Below, in pieces: positions 1 through 9,080 of a stretch of 29,416 nt of DNA. The position numbers were made by a program, and so were the translations under genes. Each line of letters starts with the position of its first letter. Positions within the stretch are counted from its first letter, which is position 1. Source of the DNA: CAJQPP01 sp041747075 (GTDB lineage Bacteria > Planctomycetota > Planctomycetia > Pirellulales > Pirellulaceae); the NCBI GenBank assembly GCA_041747075.1, contig JBGTFW010000197.1, positions 1 to 29,416 of the forward strand. Reading direction: 5' to 3'. Under the pieces are notes generated by a model, which did no database searches, was not told the origin of the DNA, and was given only the letters and a program-made list of their open reading frames with translations.

Positions 1-1164
1 AACGTGGGTCGTGTGCTTTTCGAAAAACGCTTCGTCGGCGCGCGGCGGCGTTCCGTGCGATGTAACCGGCGTGGCGTGCGCGGGATCGATTCGCGCCGCC
101 AGTTCCCGCGCATAATCCTTGTCGATCAAACCGGACGGAACGTTGACGAAATCCGGATCGCCAAGCCAGTACGCGCGATCGGCAAAGGCGAGCTTCATCG
201 CCTCCGCGATGACATGTACGGTTTCCGCGCGACGGTCGTCGGCCCCTGACAATTCAAGTTGTTCGAGGATATTGAGGATTTGTGCGACGTGGACCCCGCC
301 GGAACCGGGTGGCGGGAAGCCGATGATCGTGAACCCGCGCCAAGTCGTTTCAAGCGGTTTGCGGCGGATCGTCGTGTATGCGGCAAAGTCGTCGGCGGTG
401 AGAATTCCGCCGTTTTTGCTCATCCATTCGCCGGTTCGACGCGCGAAATCGCCTTTGTAAAACCACTCGGTGCCTTCCTCGGCGATGTGGCGACAGGTCT
501 TCGCAAGGTCCGGCTGGCGAAGGATTTCGCCGGTCTCCCATGGCGAACCGTCAGGCCGCAACAATACCGCGCGGCTGCCTGGAAAGTGACTGAGCGTTTC
601 GGCCGTTGCTTTCAGGTTGTCGGCATAGACGGGCGAAACTTCAAAGCCCTCTTCGGCAATTCGAGCGGCGGGTTCAATCAGCCGGTCCAGCGACAGCCTC
701 CCATGCCCGGCAACGGCCTGCTCGTATGCCGCCAGCGCGCCGGGAACGCCGACGGCCAAGGGTCCGGTCTGCGACAATCGGGTGTCGGGCTTTCCGTCGA
801 CAAGAAACATGTCGCGGTGCGCGGCCGCCGGTGCCATTTCCCGCCCGTCAATCGCGACAAGGTTTCCATCGGAGGTCCGGATCAAGACGAAACAGCCTCC
901 GCCAATTCCCGAATTGTATCCGTCGACCACTCCCAGCGTCAGTGCCGCGGCGACGGCCGCGTCGATCGCATTGCCGCCCTGTTCCAATGCGTCGATACCG
1001 GCTGAGGTGGCCAGCGGATGCACGGTGGCGACCATGTTGCGGGAACTCGTCGCGGCGCGAGGTTGAGACTGCGCCAAGACGGGCACCGGTGGTATCAGGC
1101 TGGCGGCCAGGCCAATCGAAATGGCAATCGCCGCAAGTTGAATGAGGTGGAACGAGCCGATCAT
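1..1164 (-). CDS. ggt: Gamma-glutamyltransferase (gamma-glutamyl transpeptidase), 5' part only
   Basis: This is an N-terminal nucleophile hydrolase that cleaves gamma-glutamyl bonds, chiefly of glutathione, outside the cytoplasm. The frame is open from an ATG at 1164 to the window edge (388 codons). A signal peptide is visible at residues 1-32, ending VLAQS. The early family motif SAGIDALEQGGNAIDAA follows, and later IIGFPPPGSGGVHVAQIL matches the conserved PPPSSGGVH block. The last residues read EKHTTHV. In this family the precursor cleaves itself before the first Thr of TTH, which becomes the nucleophile; here that is residue 385, so the window holds the whole large subunit and only four residues of the small one. 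It is divergent from scpB with about 130 bp between the starts. The family call is firm; whether it acts as transferase or hydrolase cannot be told. Confidence 0.93.
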   Translation of the reverse strand, partial: MIGSFHLIQLAAIAISIGLAASLIPPVPVLAQSQPRAATSSRNMVATVHPLATSAGIDALEQGGNAIDAAVAAALTLGVVDGYNSGIGGGCFVLIRTSDGNLVAIDGREMAPAAAHRDMFLVDGKPDTRLSQTGPLAVGVPGALAAYEQAVAGHGRLSLDRLIEPAARIAEEGFEVSPVYADNLKATAETLSHFPGSRAVLLRPDGSPWETGEILRQPDLAKTCRHIAEEGTEWFYKGDFARRTGEWMSKNGGILTADDFAAYTTIRRKPLETTWRGFTIIGFPPPGSGGVHVAQILNILEQLELSGADDRRAETVHVIAEAMKLAFADRAYWLGDPDFVNVPSGLIDKDYARELAARIDPAHATPVTSHGTPPRADEAFFEKHTTHV

Positions 1165-1293
1165 GTATTTTCCTGCGTTCAATGCGTACGATTCAAACCC
1201 ATGGAACGAGTCATTGTCGGCAACCGCATTGCGGGACGCAAGCAATCTTCCCAATGGATTGCCAGCGGTCCAGGTCAACAGTATCGTGACGAT

Positions 1294-2004
1294 ATGATCG
1301 ACGAGGACAATCAACCGGCGGACGACATGGAAATGTCGCTCGATGAACTGGGTCGGGCGTATGCCAAGGCGGTCGGGTTGATTCCGGATGCGCCGCCTGA
1401 TGATGCAAAGAGCGTCGATGACCTGGCGGAGACCGATGACAGTTGCGAGGTATCGCCCAAGTCGATTCTGGAGGCAATCCTTTTCGTCGGTGCTCCACCG
1501 GATGTCGAAGCACTCACGACGAGACAGATCGCCTCGTGGATTCGCGACGTTTCTCCCCGCGAGATCGCACAACTGGTTAAGGAACTGAACGGGCAGTACC
1601 AGGAGGAGGGGGCGGCGTACCGGATTGAAACAGCGGGAGAACGGGTTCAAATGGTCCTTGCCGTGCCATTTCATTCGCTCCGCGAGGGATTTTACGGGGA
1701 AGTCCGCACGGTGCGGCTCAGTCAACAGGCGATCGATGTCCTCGCCATCGTCGCGTGGCAGCAACCGATCACGCGCGAGCAGGTATCCGAACTGCGATTC
1801 CGCGATTGTGGCGGAATTCTCAGTCAGCTTGTGCGGCGCGGACTTTTGTCGGTCGAGCCGGGAGAAGGGAATACAAAAAGTCGCCTTTATCGAACGACTG
1901 ACCGGTTCCTGGAATTGTTCGGCCTGGAATCACTGGAGGACTTGCCGCAATCCGCGGACGCAATCCTTCCGGACGCGGATCACGAGGGCCAGACACTAAC
2001 TTGA
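1294..2004 (+). CDS. scpB: Segregation and condensation protein B (ScpB)
   Basis: ScpB forms the SMC-ScpA-ScpB condensin complex that compacts and separates chromosomes. The protein (236 residues from the chosen ATG) has an acidic N-terminal stretch and then the two winged-helix domains typical of the family. The first covers SILEAILFVGAPP through the region with YRIETAGERVQMV. The second contains LSQQAIDVLAIVAWQQPITR, which matches the ScpB signature of an Ala-rich helix followed by QPITR, and then SQLVRRGLLSV. The same frame is open upstream to 1018, but that stretch is antisense to the ggt signal peptide, so a later start is preferred. ATGs at 1201, 1294 and 1327 are all possible and none has a strong ribosome site. 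No scpA is present in the window. The gene converges on the operon ending at 2057. Confidence 0.9.
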   Translation: MIDEDNQPADDMEMSLDELGRAYAKAVGLIPDAPPDDAKSVDDLAETDDSCEVSPKSILEAILFVGAPPDVEALTTRQIASWIRDVSPREIAQLVKELNGQYQEEGAAYRIETAGERVQMVLAVPFHSLREGFYGEVRTVRLSQQAIDVLAIVAWQQPITREQVSELRFRDCGGILSQLVRRGLLSVEPGEGNTKSRLYRTTDRFLELFGLESLEDLPQSADAILPDADHEGQTLT

Positions 2005-2012
2005 TCGACTCC

Positions 2013-2055
2013 GTTGTCTCAGTTGCCTCGTGTTCCCGGTTGTCTCGTGTTCTCG
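2013..2055. repeat. Short tandem repeat between convergent genes (about 2.5 x 17 bp)
   Basis: Two 17-bp units, GTTGCCTCGTGTTCCCG (2022-2038) and GTTGTCTCGTGTTCTCG (2039-2055), differ at two positions. A partial unit GTTGTCTCA precedes them. They fill most of the 52-bp gap between the scpB stop and the stop of the gene on the other strand. No terminator hairpin is evident in this gap. Confidence 0.75.
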
Positions 2056-2056
2056 T

Positions 2057-3805
2057 TTACGGAGTGGGTTGTTCCAGTCTGAACCGGATATCGGGCCGGT
2101 CCGGGAGTACCATTGAGCCACGGCGTCCTCGTTCCTGGCGATCGCGTTCCAGCAATTCGCTGGTTGGCAAATGGTCGTCAAAGCTCATTTGACCGCGCGC
2201 GCGATGGTCGATGACTTCTTGCAAGACGAAATCGTCTGGCCATTCGTCGAGGCCCGCCGCTCGTCGCAGAACCATGTATCCACCGGGTCCCGACATGGTG
2301 TCGACGATTTCGTTCATCAGCGGCCCGGTTCGGAGTTGGGGATAATCGTTCATCACCTCGGCCCAGATGGAATAGGCACCGTCCAATTGCTGGATGGCGC
2401 CGGGCTTGCGACTGACTTCTCCCGTGACGGGATTTCGCTCGGTGTATTCGGTGAGGATGGATCGCCGGGTCAGCGTTTCGGCGTCAAACTGCATTTGCCG
2501 CGCGGCGATTCCCCGTTCCGTCGACTCGATCTCGGCGTAATCCCGCCAGTGATCATAATTCATGGTGTCGCGAAACGATTCACTGAGCTGGATTTTGAAG
2601 TCTTCTTCACGAATTCTTTTGACGATATCATCGGCGAGGCGACGATTCCCGCTGCTCGCCGCTTCGGCCACCTGGACGTCAACCGGAGAATCCCGATAAA
2701 GGAAACGGGTGAATTCGCGGTAGTGAGCGAGTTCCGCGTCATCGAGGGAATCGATAGGTCGGGTGAGCATCTCCCGGTCCTCGGGGGAGAGTCGGGCCAG
2801 TTTATCGGCGAGCAACTGATTTCGGATTCCCGACGGGGCGAGTGCGTCAAGGTCCTCGCGAAGATTGCGGACCTTTTCGATCGATTGGGTAAGGCTTTCG
2901 AGGGTCACGGGGGGTCGGTTCCGGTCGCCTTCGAAGTAAAGCGGTCGATTACCGTATTCCAGCCATTCACCGTGGGCACGATCCCACAGGTTCCGGGCAT
3001 ATTCACCGGCGCGGAATTCGGCCTGCATCGACATTCCCATATTGCGGAGCTGGGCCGGTTTGTACTGAAAGAAAATCATGTCCTTGCGGTGTTGAGGAAG
3101 CTTTTCCACGTCCACCATTTTCACGCTGCGATCGTAAAACAGATAGGCAAGCAGCCAGTTATCCGGTCCAAAGGGCGTATTGATCTGGTCAATCGGAACG
3201 AATCGGCTCATTTCCTCGTGAAACGCGTCGTCGTTTCGGAACAGTGCGCGGTACTGGAATCGTTCGTCGGCTCTTCCGAATTTGTGCCCGGTGAACATGC
3301 CGAGGTTGTCAAAAATCCGGTGGTCGCGCCGGTTGTAGGGAATACCTTCGGTCAGGAAATGGATTCCCTTTTTAATCCAGTGATATCGCTGTTCGTAGTC
3401 GTCGAACTCGACCGCGACGTTGTAGGCCAGGTTATGCGCCTGGTACTCCCATACGCGGATAAACGTCGGCTGGATCTTGACCAGCGACTCAAGCGTGGAG
3501 GCGAAGACGTCGAATTCCTTTTCGTCCTTCGCCTTGATTGCCTGGAGCCACAAGAGGTTGACCGCGAGGCCGCGCAAACCCAGCGAGGCGAGTTTCATGG
3601 TCTCGCTGGCGGGATCGATCTCCGAAAGCCGTGCCGGCGACAATTCATTGCTTTCGCGCAGTTGCGAGAGGACGCCGCCGCGGTCAGAAATCCGGTTGTC
3701 GCGATCGCGCGACGCGGGCCGACTGACGAGCGACAGCGGAATGAGCAAACCGCCGGCAAGGACAAGGTAGATGACTTTTCGGCGAAAGCTTGTGGACGGG
3801 TTCAT
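2057..3805 (-). CDS. Membrane-anchored protein of unknown function, third gene of an ABC transporter operon
   Basis: I do not recognise a named family. The start is taken at 3805 because its ATG overlaps the TGA of the upstream permease gene as ATGA; an ATG at 3832 would add nine residues. The 582-residue product begins with a short basic segment and one hydrophobic helix (about residues 10-28), so it is probably tethered to the inner membrane with the rest outside the cytoplasm. The next part, with LGLRGLAVNLLWLQAIKAKD and then STLESLVKIQPTFIRVWEY, reads like helical TPR-type repeats counting units of work and position. The remainder is charged and largely helical, with a polar C-terminal tail. 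Coupling to an ABC ATPase and permease suggests that it is a partner of that transporter, perhaps in envelope assembly; this is inference from context. Confidence 0.8.
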   Translation of the reverse strand: MNPSTSFRRKVIYLVLAGGLLIPLSLVSRPASRDRDNRISDRGGVLSQLRESNELSPARLSEIDPASETMKLASLGLRGLAVNLLWLQAIKAKDEKEFDVFASTLESLVKIQPTFIRVWEYQAHNLAYNVAVEFDDYEQRYHWIKKGIHFLTEGIPYNRRDHRIFDNLGMFTGHKFGRADERFQYRALFRNDDAFHEEMSRFVPIDQINTPFGPDNWLLAYLFYDRSVKMVDVEKLPQHRKDMIFFQYKPAQLRNMGMSMQAEFRAGEYARNLWDRAHGEWLEYGNRPLYFEGDRNRPPVTLESLTQSIEKVRNLREDLDALAPSGIRNQLLADKLARLSPEDREMLTRPIDSLDDAELAHYREFTRFLYRDSPVDVQVAEAASSGNRRLADDIVKRIREEDFKIQLSESFRDTMNYDHWRDYAEIESTERGIAARQMQFDAETLTRRSILTEYTERNPVTGEVSRKPGAIQQLDGAYSIWAEVMNDYPQLRTGPLMNEIVDTMSGPGGYMVLRRAAGLDEWPDDFVLQEVIDHRARGQMSFDDHLPTSELLERDRQERGRRGSMVLPDRPDIRFRLEQPTP

Positions 3806-5784
3806 CCGGCCAACTCCCGGGTCTTGAGACAAAAGTATCCCGCCACCGTGGCACCGACACAGAAAGCAACGGTCACGAGCAGCGCGACGAGAATTCGATC
3901 GTTGTCGACGTAATAACCGTACGTAAGAAAGCGGGAAAAATCCAGCGTGGAAAAATCAGGAACGATCCGCGTGACCGCGCCAATCATCCCGATGAATACG
4001 CTGTCGATCGACTTCATGATCTGGACACCCGCGGTATCGGCGAGCTTCACTTCCTGGTTCATCTGCGTGACCATCCGGTAAAACGATTCGATCGGTCCCC
4101 CGCCGCTGATTTCCCCCAGCGCGAGCTTGCGGATGCTCTCGGAAAAAAATCCAAAGATGATTGCGCAGATCGTCCCCAGCATGGTAACCGGTGCGGTAAG
4201 GAATGTGCTGAAAGCGACTCCCAGCGACGCGACAATCAACATTTGCATCCAGATTCCGAGCCAGCCGCGAACGAAATTCCACCAGTACGCTTGCTCGGCG
4301 ACGCGAAAATATATGTCGGCACGGGCCATCCCGAGGTACTGCCCTTCATCCAGGCAGCGAACGATCAGCTTGAGACGTCCCTGGGGCGCGAAGTCATCGA
4401 ACAGGTCGTAGACGCCGGACTCCAGCAACTCCCCCTTGGGCCCGTAAATCTGCCCCGGAATCTTCCGCGGTATCCCCTTGACCTGAATCGCGAATTCCTC
4501 GGTTTCAAATTCGATGAGCTCCGAGCGAAAACGCCGTGCCGGGATCGCTTCTCCCTCCCCCACATACCCCTCGAACTGCAAGCCTGCCCGAATCCGCTTG
4601 TGAATGTCTCCGGTCACCGTTCGAAACGCGCCGAGAGTCAACTCCAGCGGCAGTATGTCCGGATTCGAAAAGTCGTCAGGATCAAAGTCCTCAAACAGGT
4701 ATTCCGCGCGGGCCAGCGACACGCCGCCGTCGACGAAGCCGCGGTAAGTCCACTGGTCCCCGACGTTGAACCCCTCGCGACGCGGTTCCCCCTCCCGCCC
4801 AAAGAAAATCAGTCGCTCGGCGTAGAGCGGCTTTCTCGCGCGAAAAAAGCCCCGCGCATCGGACAATTCGTATTCCGCGTCGTTTCCCTCGCCGCTGACC
4901 GAAATGGCGTGACTGTGACCTGCGTCGTGGGAAACCTGAAGCCGTTTGTAGACCATCGTGTCGCCGCGCTGTTCCTGACTGATGATCGACGCCGCGTCGC
5001 CAGGAGGCGGGTCGCCAGCGCGGCGCACGTCCTCAATGATCTCGACGAAGTGCTGGTGGGACGATTCGACGGTCGTGCGCGTTTCCAGCAAGGCGTTTTC
5101 CGAAGCCCGGTGTCCCGACGTTTTCCGGTCAACTTCGCCAAAACGAACGCGACCGTCCTCGCCGACCGCGATTTCATGCGTGTGGGAGAGTCCTCGCCAG
5201 ACAAACAACAAGCTAACCAGCCCCATCAGCAACAGCAGCCCCGTGCCGATCGCCGTAAAACCGAGGACGCGCCCCAAAACGAGCTCGCTCGTTCGTACCG
5301 GCTTGGTTGCAACGGTGTAAATCGTCCGGTTGCGAATGTCGTCCGGCAGGCTAAAGGCACTGATGAGCATCACCAGCATGAGGATCAGCAACTGGCTTCC
5401 CCACATGACAAAGTTGATATAGACGCGGTCGGGGTGCTCCCCGGTTCCCAGAAACCAGCCGCCGAACAAGAGCATGACGGAGAAAATGAGAAAGGCGATG
5501 AGGATCACGCGACGCCGCGATGCTTCCTTGATTGCCAGCCGCGCGATGGCTCCGATTCGGCGCGGCGACATTCGGAACCAGTCGGGGCCGGCACCGGCGA
5601 CGACCCGTGCGACGGAATAGAACGCCTCGCCCGGCCCGCTGCGAAAGGAGGCGATGACAAAGCCCGCGAAGAGTCCCAGCAGGACCGCCACCAGCAAGAC
5701 CAGGAGAAAGACAAAAATGGCACCGGTCGTTTGGCCGTCTCCAAAGAGCCAGTCGATGATTTCCGGAAAATTCTCAACGACCAC
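3802..5784 (-). CDS. ABC-2 type transporter permease with a large extracytoplasmic domain
   Basis: This is the membrane subunit of the ABC transporter encoded with the ATPase just upstream. The start is taken as the GTG at 5784: an AAGGAGG ribosome site lies six bases before it, and it overlaps the ATPase stop by 11 bp. That gives 660 residues instead of the longer upstream reading. Hydrophobic helices occur near the N-terminus (AIFVFLLVLLVAVLLGLF), then VILIAFLIFSVMLLFGGWFL and two more through residue about 210, including the ABC-2 motif LPDDIRNRTIYTVATKPVRT. A polar domain of roughly 250 residues follows, rich in beta-type sequence and probably outside the cytoplasm. Another group of helices starts at WLGIWMQMLIVASLGVAF and a final one lies near the C-terminus. 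Similar two-part permeases belong to transporters linked to multicopper-enzyme maturation and envelope functions; the cargo is unknown. Confidence 0.87.
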   Translation of the reverse strand: MVVENFPEIIDWLFGDGQTTGAIFVFLLVLLVAVLLGLFAGFVIASFRSGPGEAFYSVARVVAGAGPDWFRMSPRRIGAIARLAIKEASRRRVILIAFLIFSVMLLFGGWFLGTGEHPDRVYINFVMWGSQLLILMLVMLISAFSLPDDIRNRTIYTVATKPVRTSELVLGRVLGFTAIGTGLLLLMGLVSLLFVWRGLSHTHEIAVGEDGRVRFGEVDRKTSGHRASENALLETRTTVESSHQHFVEIIEDVRRAGDPPPGDAASIISQEQRGDTMVYKRLQVSHDAGHSHAISVSGEGNDAEYELSDARGFFRARKPLYAERLIFFGREGEPRREGFNVGDQWTYRGFVDGGVSLARAEYLFEDFDPDDFSNPDILPLELTLGAFRTVTGDIHKRIRAGLQFEGYVGEGEAIPARRFRSELIEFETEEFAIQVKGIPRKIPGQIYGPKGELLESGVYDLFDDFAPQGRLKLIVRCLDEGQYLGMARADIYFRVAEQAYWWNFVRGWLGIWMQMLIVASLGVAFSTFLTAPVTMLGTICAIIFGFFSESIRKLALGEISGGGPIESFYRMVTQMNQEVKLADTAGVQIMKSIDSVFIGMIGAVTRIVPDFSTLDFSRFLTYGYYVDNDRILVALLVTVAFCVGATVAGYFCLKTRELAG

Positions 5785-6733
5785 GGTCGTCCTCCTTGCC
5801 GCTCGCCGCCGCCGCCCTTCGTCCCGGCCGCGCTTCGCTTTCCCGCACAATATTGAGGAACAGTTCCTCCAGCGTGGTCCGCGGATTCTCGATCGAAATC
5901 ACCTCGCCACCGTGCCGCGCAATGACGTCCCGGATTTCCTCATGCGCCGCTTCGGGGAGGTTTCGCGTGCGAACCGAGGTCTCGTCGCTCACCTGCAACA
6001 GGTCGTTGACCGCGCCGAGTTCCTTGAGTTCCCCCTGGTAGAGAATCGCGATCCGGTCACACACGTCCTGGACGTCGGCGAGCAAATGGCTGCACATGAC
6101 AACCGTCTTGTTTCGCGCCTTGAGTTCGAGAATCATATCCTTCATCTCGCGCGTCCCCAGCGGGTCAAGTCCCGAAGTCGGTTCATCCAGCAAAACGAGT
6201 TCCGGATCGTTGATAAGTGCCTGGGCCAGTCCGATGCGGCGCGTCATCCCCTTGGAATACTCCTTCAGTTGCCGCCGCCGCGCCCAGTTCAGTCCCACCT
6301 TCTCGATCAACTCGTCGGTCCGCTGGCGACGAACTTCCGACGGCATGTCAAAAAGCCGGCCATAAAAATCGAGCGTTTCCTCCGCTGTCAGGAACTTGTA
6401 CAGGTACGATTCCTCGGGCAAATAGCCGATACGTTCGTTCTTGGTCGTTTCCGTGGCGTCGCTGCCAAAAACCAGCGCCCGACCGCTGGTCGGAAAGAGC
6501 AATCCGAGTAGCAGCTTGATCGTCGTCGATTTTCCGGAGCCGTTTGGGCCGAGCAATCCGAAAATCTCCCCCTTCCGCACCTCCAGGTCGAGAGCCTTGA
6601 GCGCGCGGACCTTCTGCCGACCCCAGAAGTCGCGATAGACCTTGCTCAGGTTTTGCGTTTCAATCACGACGTCCGGGTTAAAGTCCGGATTGGTCTGGAC
6701 CAGTCGGTCCGGTTTGGCGGGGATTGTGGCCAT
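5774..6733 (-). CDS. ABC transporter ATP-binding protein
   Basis: This ATPase powers the adjacent permease. The 319-residue protein has every ABC landmark in order: Walker A GPNGSGKST (62-70), the signature region YSKGMTRRIGLAQAL (from 159), Walker B LVLLDEPTSGLD (from 179, catalytic Glu184) and the H-loop His in VVMCSHLL (216). The order, the STTIKLLLGLL stretch and the C-terminal regulatory tail fit the DrrA/CcmA-like ATPases that pair with ABC-2 permeases. The ATG at 6733 is preceded by CAGGAG at good spacing. The gene leads a three-gene minus-strand operon in which both junctions overlap, implying fixed stoichiometry. It is divergent from folC, with 176 bp between the starts. Confidence 0.95.
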   Translation of the reverse strand: MATIPAKPDRLVQTNPDFNPDVVIETQNLSKVYRDFWGRQKVRALKALDLEVRKGEIFGLLGPNGSGKSTTIKLLLGLLFPTSGRALVFGSDATETTKNERIGYLPEESYLYKFLTAEETLDFYGRLFDMPSEVRRQRTDELIEKVGLNWARRRQLKEYSKGMTRRIGLAQALINDPELVLLDEPTSGLDPLGTREMKDMILELKARNKTVVMCSHLLADVQDVCDRIAILYQGELKELGAVNDLLQVSDETSVRTRNLPEAAHEEIRDVIARHGGEVISIENPRTTLEELFLNIVRESEARPGRRAAAASGKEDDRGR

Positions 6734-6909
6734 CGAGGCTCCTGGCTCTTTGTGTTCCGGGGTCGCCGGTGGGGCGGCCTATCACTATAAGAATGGTTCA
6801 CTCGGCTTTCAACCAGACCGGGATTGATGGCACGACGTGCGCAAGTTAACTCACCAGGTTATTGCGGAAAACAGCCCCCGGCGAACGCCCTGGAAAGGAA
6901 TACCACCGG

Positions 6910-8385
6910 ATGCCATCTGATCCGGCGCAACAAGACTCTGCTTCCGGCCCGTCGCGTTTGCGGCGGGAGCTGACCGCGCTGTACACGCGTATCAACTTCG
7001 AAACGGTGAAGCCCCGGTACCCGGGTTATTTCCGGTTAAACGCAATGCGCCGGCTCTTGCGGGACCTCGGCAATCCGCAGGACCAGTATCGAATTATCCA
7101 TGTCGCGGGGACCAAGGGAAAAGGCTCGGTCTGCCACATGATCTCCGCGGCGCTCGTTGCATCAGGTATCCGGACGGGCCGTTACAGTTCACCGCACATT
7201 GAGCAAATCCACGAACGGATCGTCGTCGACGAAGCGTGGATCGATGATGCGTCGCTGGCCGACGCGCTTGAGACGGTTCGCCGCGCCGCCGAAGGACGCG
7301 AATCCCGTCGCGCGGGCGGAGATCGACCCCACAGTTTTTTTGAGATCATCACGGCCGCCGCGATGGTCCATTTTGCGCGGGCCTCCGTTCAGTACGTGGT
7401 ACTCGAAGTCGGCCTGGGCGGACGCCTCGACGCGACCAATGTCTGCCAACCGGTCCTGTGTGTCATTACGAGAATTTCCCTTGACCATACCTTGCAACTT
7501 GGTGCCGTCGTGGAGAAGATCGCGCGGGAAAAGGCCGGCATCATCAAATCAGGCGTCCCCGTCGTCAGCGGTGCGATTGACCCGGCAGCCGCGCGCGAGA
7601 TTCGTGACAGTTGCTCGGTTCACAACTGCCTCTTGCTCGAACTGGAAAGGGATTTCTCGTGCGCGGTTGCCGGGGTGATGCGGCGGTACATGCATCTGGA
7701 GTTTTCCACGTCGGGAAGGATTCCCTCTGCCGCCGCGGGCTCGGAAGTCACGGGAAAAGACCAAACGTGGCGACTCGATCACGTCCGCCTTAACGTCGTC
7801 GGGAATCACCAGGCGGAGAACGCTTCAATCGCCATTGCGGCCCTAAAGTTGCTTGCCCGGTCCGAAAAACGAATCAACGATGCGGCCATTCGCGCGGCGC
7901 TTGCCCGCTATTCGCTGGCCGGGCGCTGCGAAGTGGTTTCCCGCCGCCCGCTCGTGATCGTTGACATGGCCCACAATGTGGCGTCGATCGAGGCGCTGGT
8001 GGCAACGTTGCGGCAACTGACGGCGAAAAGGTCAAAGGGCAAGCGGTGGCTGATTTTTGCGTCCAGCCAGGACAAGGACGTTTCCGGAATGCTCGAACGC
8101 TTGTTGCCGGAATTTGACGAGGTTCTGCTCACGCGGTTTACGCTCAATCCGCGCGCCGCCGTCCCTGAATCGCTGATGAACCTCGCAAGGGAACTGCGCG
8201 CGGCGCGCCCGGACGCCGACCGACCTGGATTGGCCGTCGAGGAGAACCCGCTCGCGGCGTGGAAGTCGGTCGAGTCACAACTCGGGCCGGGCGACGTGCT
8301 GTGCATTGCCGGATCGGCGTTTCTCGTCGCGGAACTTCGCGCACCGGTTCTTGAGTTCGCCGCTTCCCGCCCCGACGTGACTTGA
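6910..8385 (+). CDS. folC: Folylpolyglutamate synthase / dihydrofolate synthase
   Basis: FolC is a Mur-ligase-type enzyme that adds glutamate to dihydropteroate and/or to reduced folates in the cytoplasm, using ATP. Visible motifs include the P-loop GTKGKGS (from residue 67), SSPHIEQIHERI, the EVGLGGRLDATNV block, ISLDHTLQLG, EKAGIIKSGVP, and the C-terminal-domain VDMAHNVAS, matching the family's DGAHN. The chosen ATG at 6910 has AAAGGAAT nine bases upstream; the frame is open to a TTG at 6862, which would add 16 residues. The product is 491 residues, slightly above the usual 420-450, mainly because of inserts around residues 230-290. Whether it has both activities or only one is not evident. 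Confidence 0.95.
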   Translation: MPSDPAQQDSASGPSRLRRELTALYTRINFETVKPRYPGYFRLNAMRRLLRDLGNPQDQYRIIHVAGTKGKGSVCHMISAALVASGIRTGRYSSPHIEQIHERIVVDEAWIDDASLADALETVRRAAEGRESRRAGGDRPHSFFEIITAAAMVHFARASVQYVVLEVGLGGRLDATNVCQPVLCVITRISLDHTLQLGAVVEKIAREKAGIIKSGVPVVSGAIDPAAAREIRDSCSVHNCLLLELERDFSCAVAGVMRRYMHLEFSTSGRIPSAAAGSEVTGKDQTWRLDHVRLNVVGNHQAENASIAIAALKLLARSEKRINDAAIRAALARYSLAGRCEVVSRRPLVIVDMAHNVASIEALVATLRQLTAKRSKGKRWLIFASSQDKDVSGMLERLLPEFDEVLLTRFTLNPRAAVPESLMNLARELRAARPDADRPGLAVEENPLAAWKSVESQLGPGDVLCIAGSAFLVAELRAPVLEFAASRPDVT

Positions 8386-8398
8386 CGACGCCGGGCGG

Positions 8399-8968
8399 TC
8401 AATCGAATGCGCGCCTTACATGGGGCTGGTTCAGCCGTAAAAACCCAATAATGCCAAACGGGATTCCAAGGATGAGGAGTGGCGAAAGTCCTGGAATGAT
8501 CGCGAGCAGACAGAACAGCCGACACGCCCGGTAATTACGCAACTGGGGCATGAGGATGCCCGCCGCGACGAATGCCATCGAAACCGCCGCCAGCGCGAGG
8601 AATCCGATCGTCGTGCCGCCAAGGATCATCGTGAAGATCGCGTTGGCGCGTGATCTCTGGCGTTCCTGTTCTTGCCTGACTCGCTTGAGTTTGCTCGGCG
8701 AATTGCTGAGTCCCACCGCGTCGGGACCATAGAGTTGTGCGATCCAGCCGCGCTGGATATTCTCGCGATTCACAACACTGTAGATCAACGACCCGGCGAC
8801 GCCGCCGACGGCAAGGATCACCGACAGAACCCCGGTCAACAACAATCCCCGCGCGGGCAAAAGCAACTGGCCGCGAACCATCTCGTGACTGACTGGCTTG
8901 ACGACGTCCGATGGCTTGTGTCCGAACTGCGGTCGCTGGAACTGTTGCGATCCGTAATCAACGCTCAT
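8399..8968 (-). CDS. Small multi-pass membrane protein of unknown function
   Basis: I do not recognise a named family. The product is 189 residues from the ATG at 8968; a GTG at 8980 is an alternative. A polar N-terminal segment rich in Gln is followed by a hydrophobic helix (GLLLTGVLSVILAVGGVAGSL), a basic linker (KLKRVRQEQERQRSRAN), a second helix pair (TIGFLALAAVSMAFVAAGIL) and a C-terminal helix (LFCLLAIIPGLSPLLILGIP). The last segment, followed by a GIIGF/L pattern and a short polar tail, resembles small DUF4190-like proteins common in planctomycetes, which is only a loose likeness. It converges on folC with 13 bp between the stops. The repeat island lies upstream of it. Confidence 0.7.
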   Translation of the reverse strand: MSVDYGSQQFQRPQFGHKPSDVVKPVSHEMVRGQLLLPARGLLLTGVLSVILAVGGVAGSLIYSVVNRENIQRGWIAQLYGPDAVGLSNSPSKLKRVRQEQERQRSRANAIFTMILGGTTIGFLALAAVSMAFVAAGILMPQLRNYRACRLFCLLAIIPGLSPLLILGIPFGIIGFLRLNQPHVRRAFD

Positions 8969-9080
8969 GGACCCCCGCACTTTCGCTTGCGTTTTTTCTG
9001 GTTGATTTCCTGATACGCCATCTTCCCCGTCGCTGGCCGGCCACTGCCTGAATGGTTACCCATCCAGATACCGAAGCCCC

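Noticed and set aside
259..1005. Open frame of 248 codons on the plus strand
   Set aside because: It is antisense to ggt, whose motifs are unmistakable on the minus strand.
1018..1293. Longer N-terminus for ScpB
   Set aside because: The added segment overlaps the ggt start on the other strand and does not look like ScpB; a later ATG fits the family length.
2171..3913. Open frame of 580 codons on the plus strand
   Set aside because: It lies exactly antisense to the anchored protein gene, lacks hydrophobic and domain patterns, and is the usual result of GC-rich codon use. The minus-strand genes have ATGA coupling and a membrane helix.
3790..5856. Open frame of 688 codons on the plus strand
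   Set aside because: It is antisense to the permease, very rich in Arg, Asp, Gln and His, and has no recognisable domain. The minus strand has membrane helices and a strong ribosome site.
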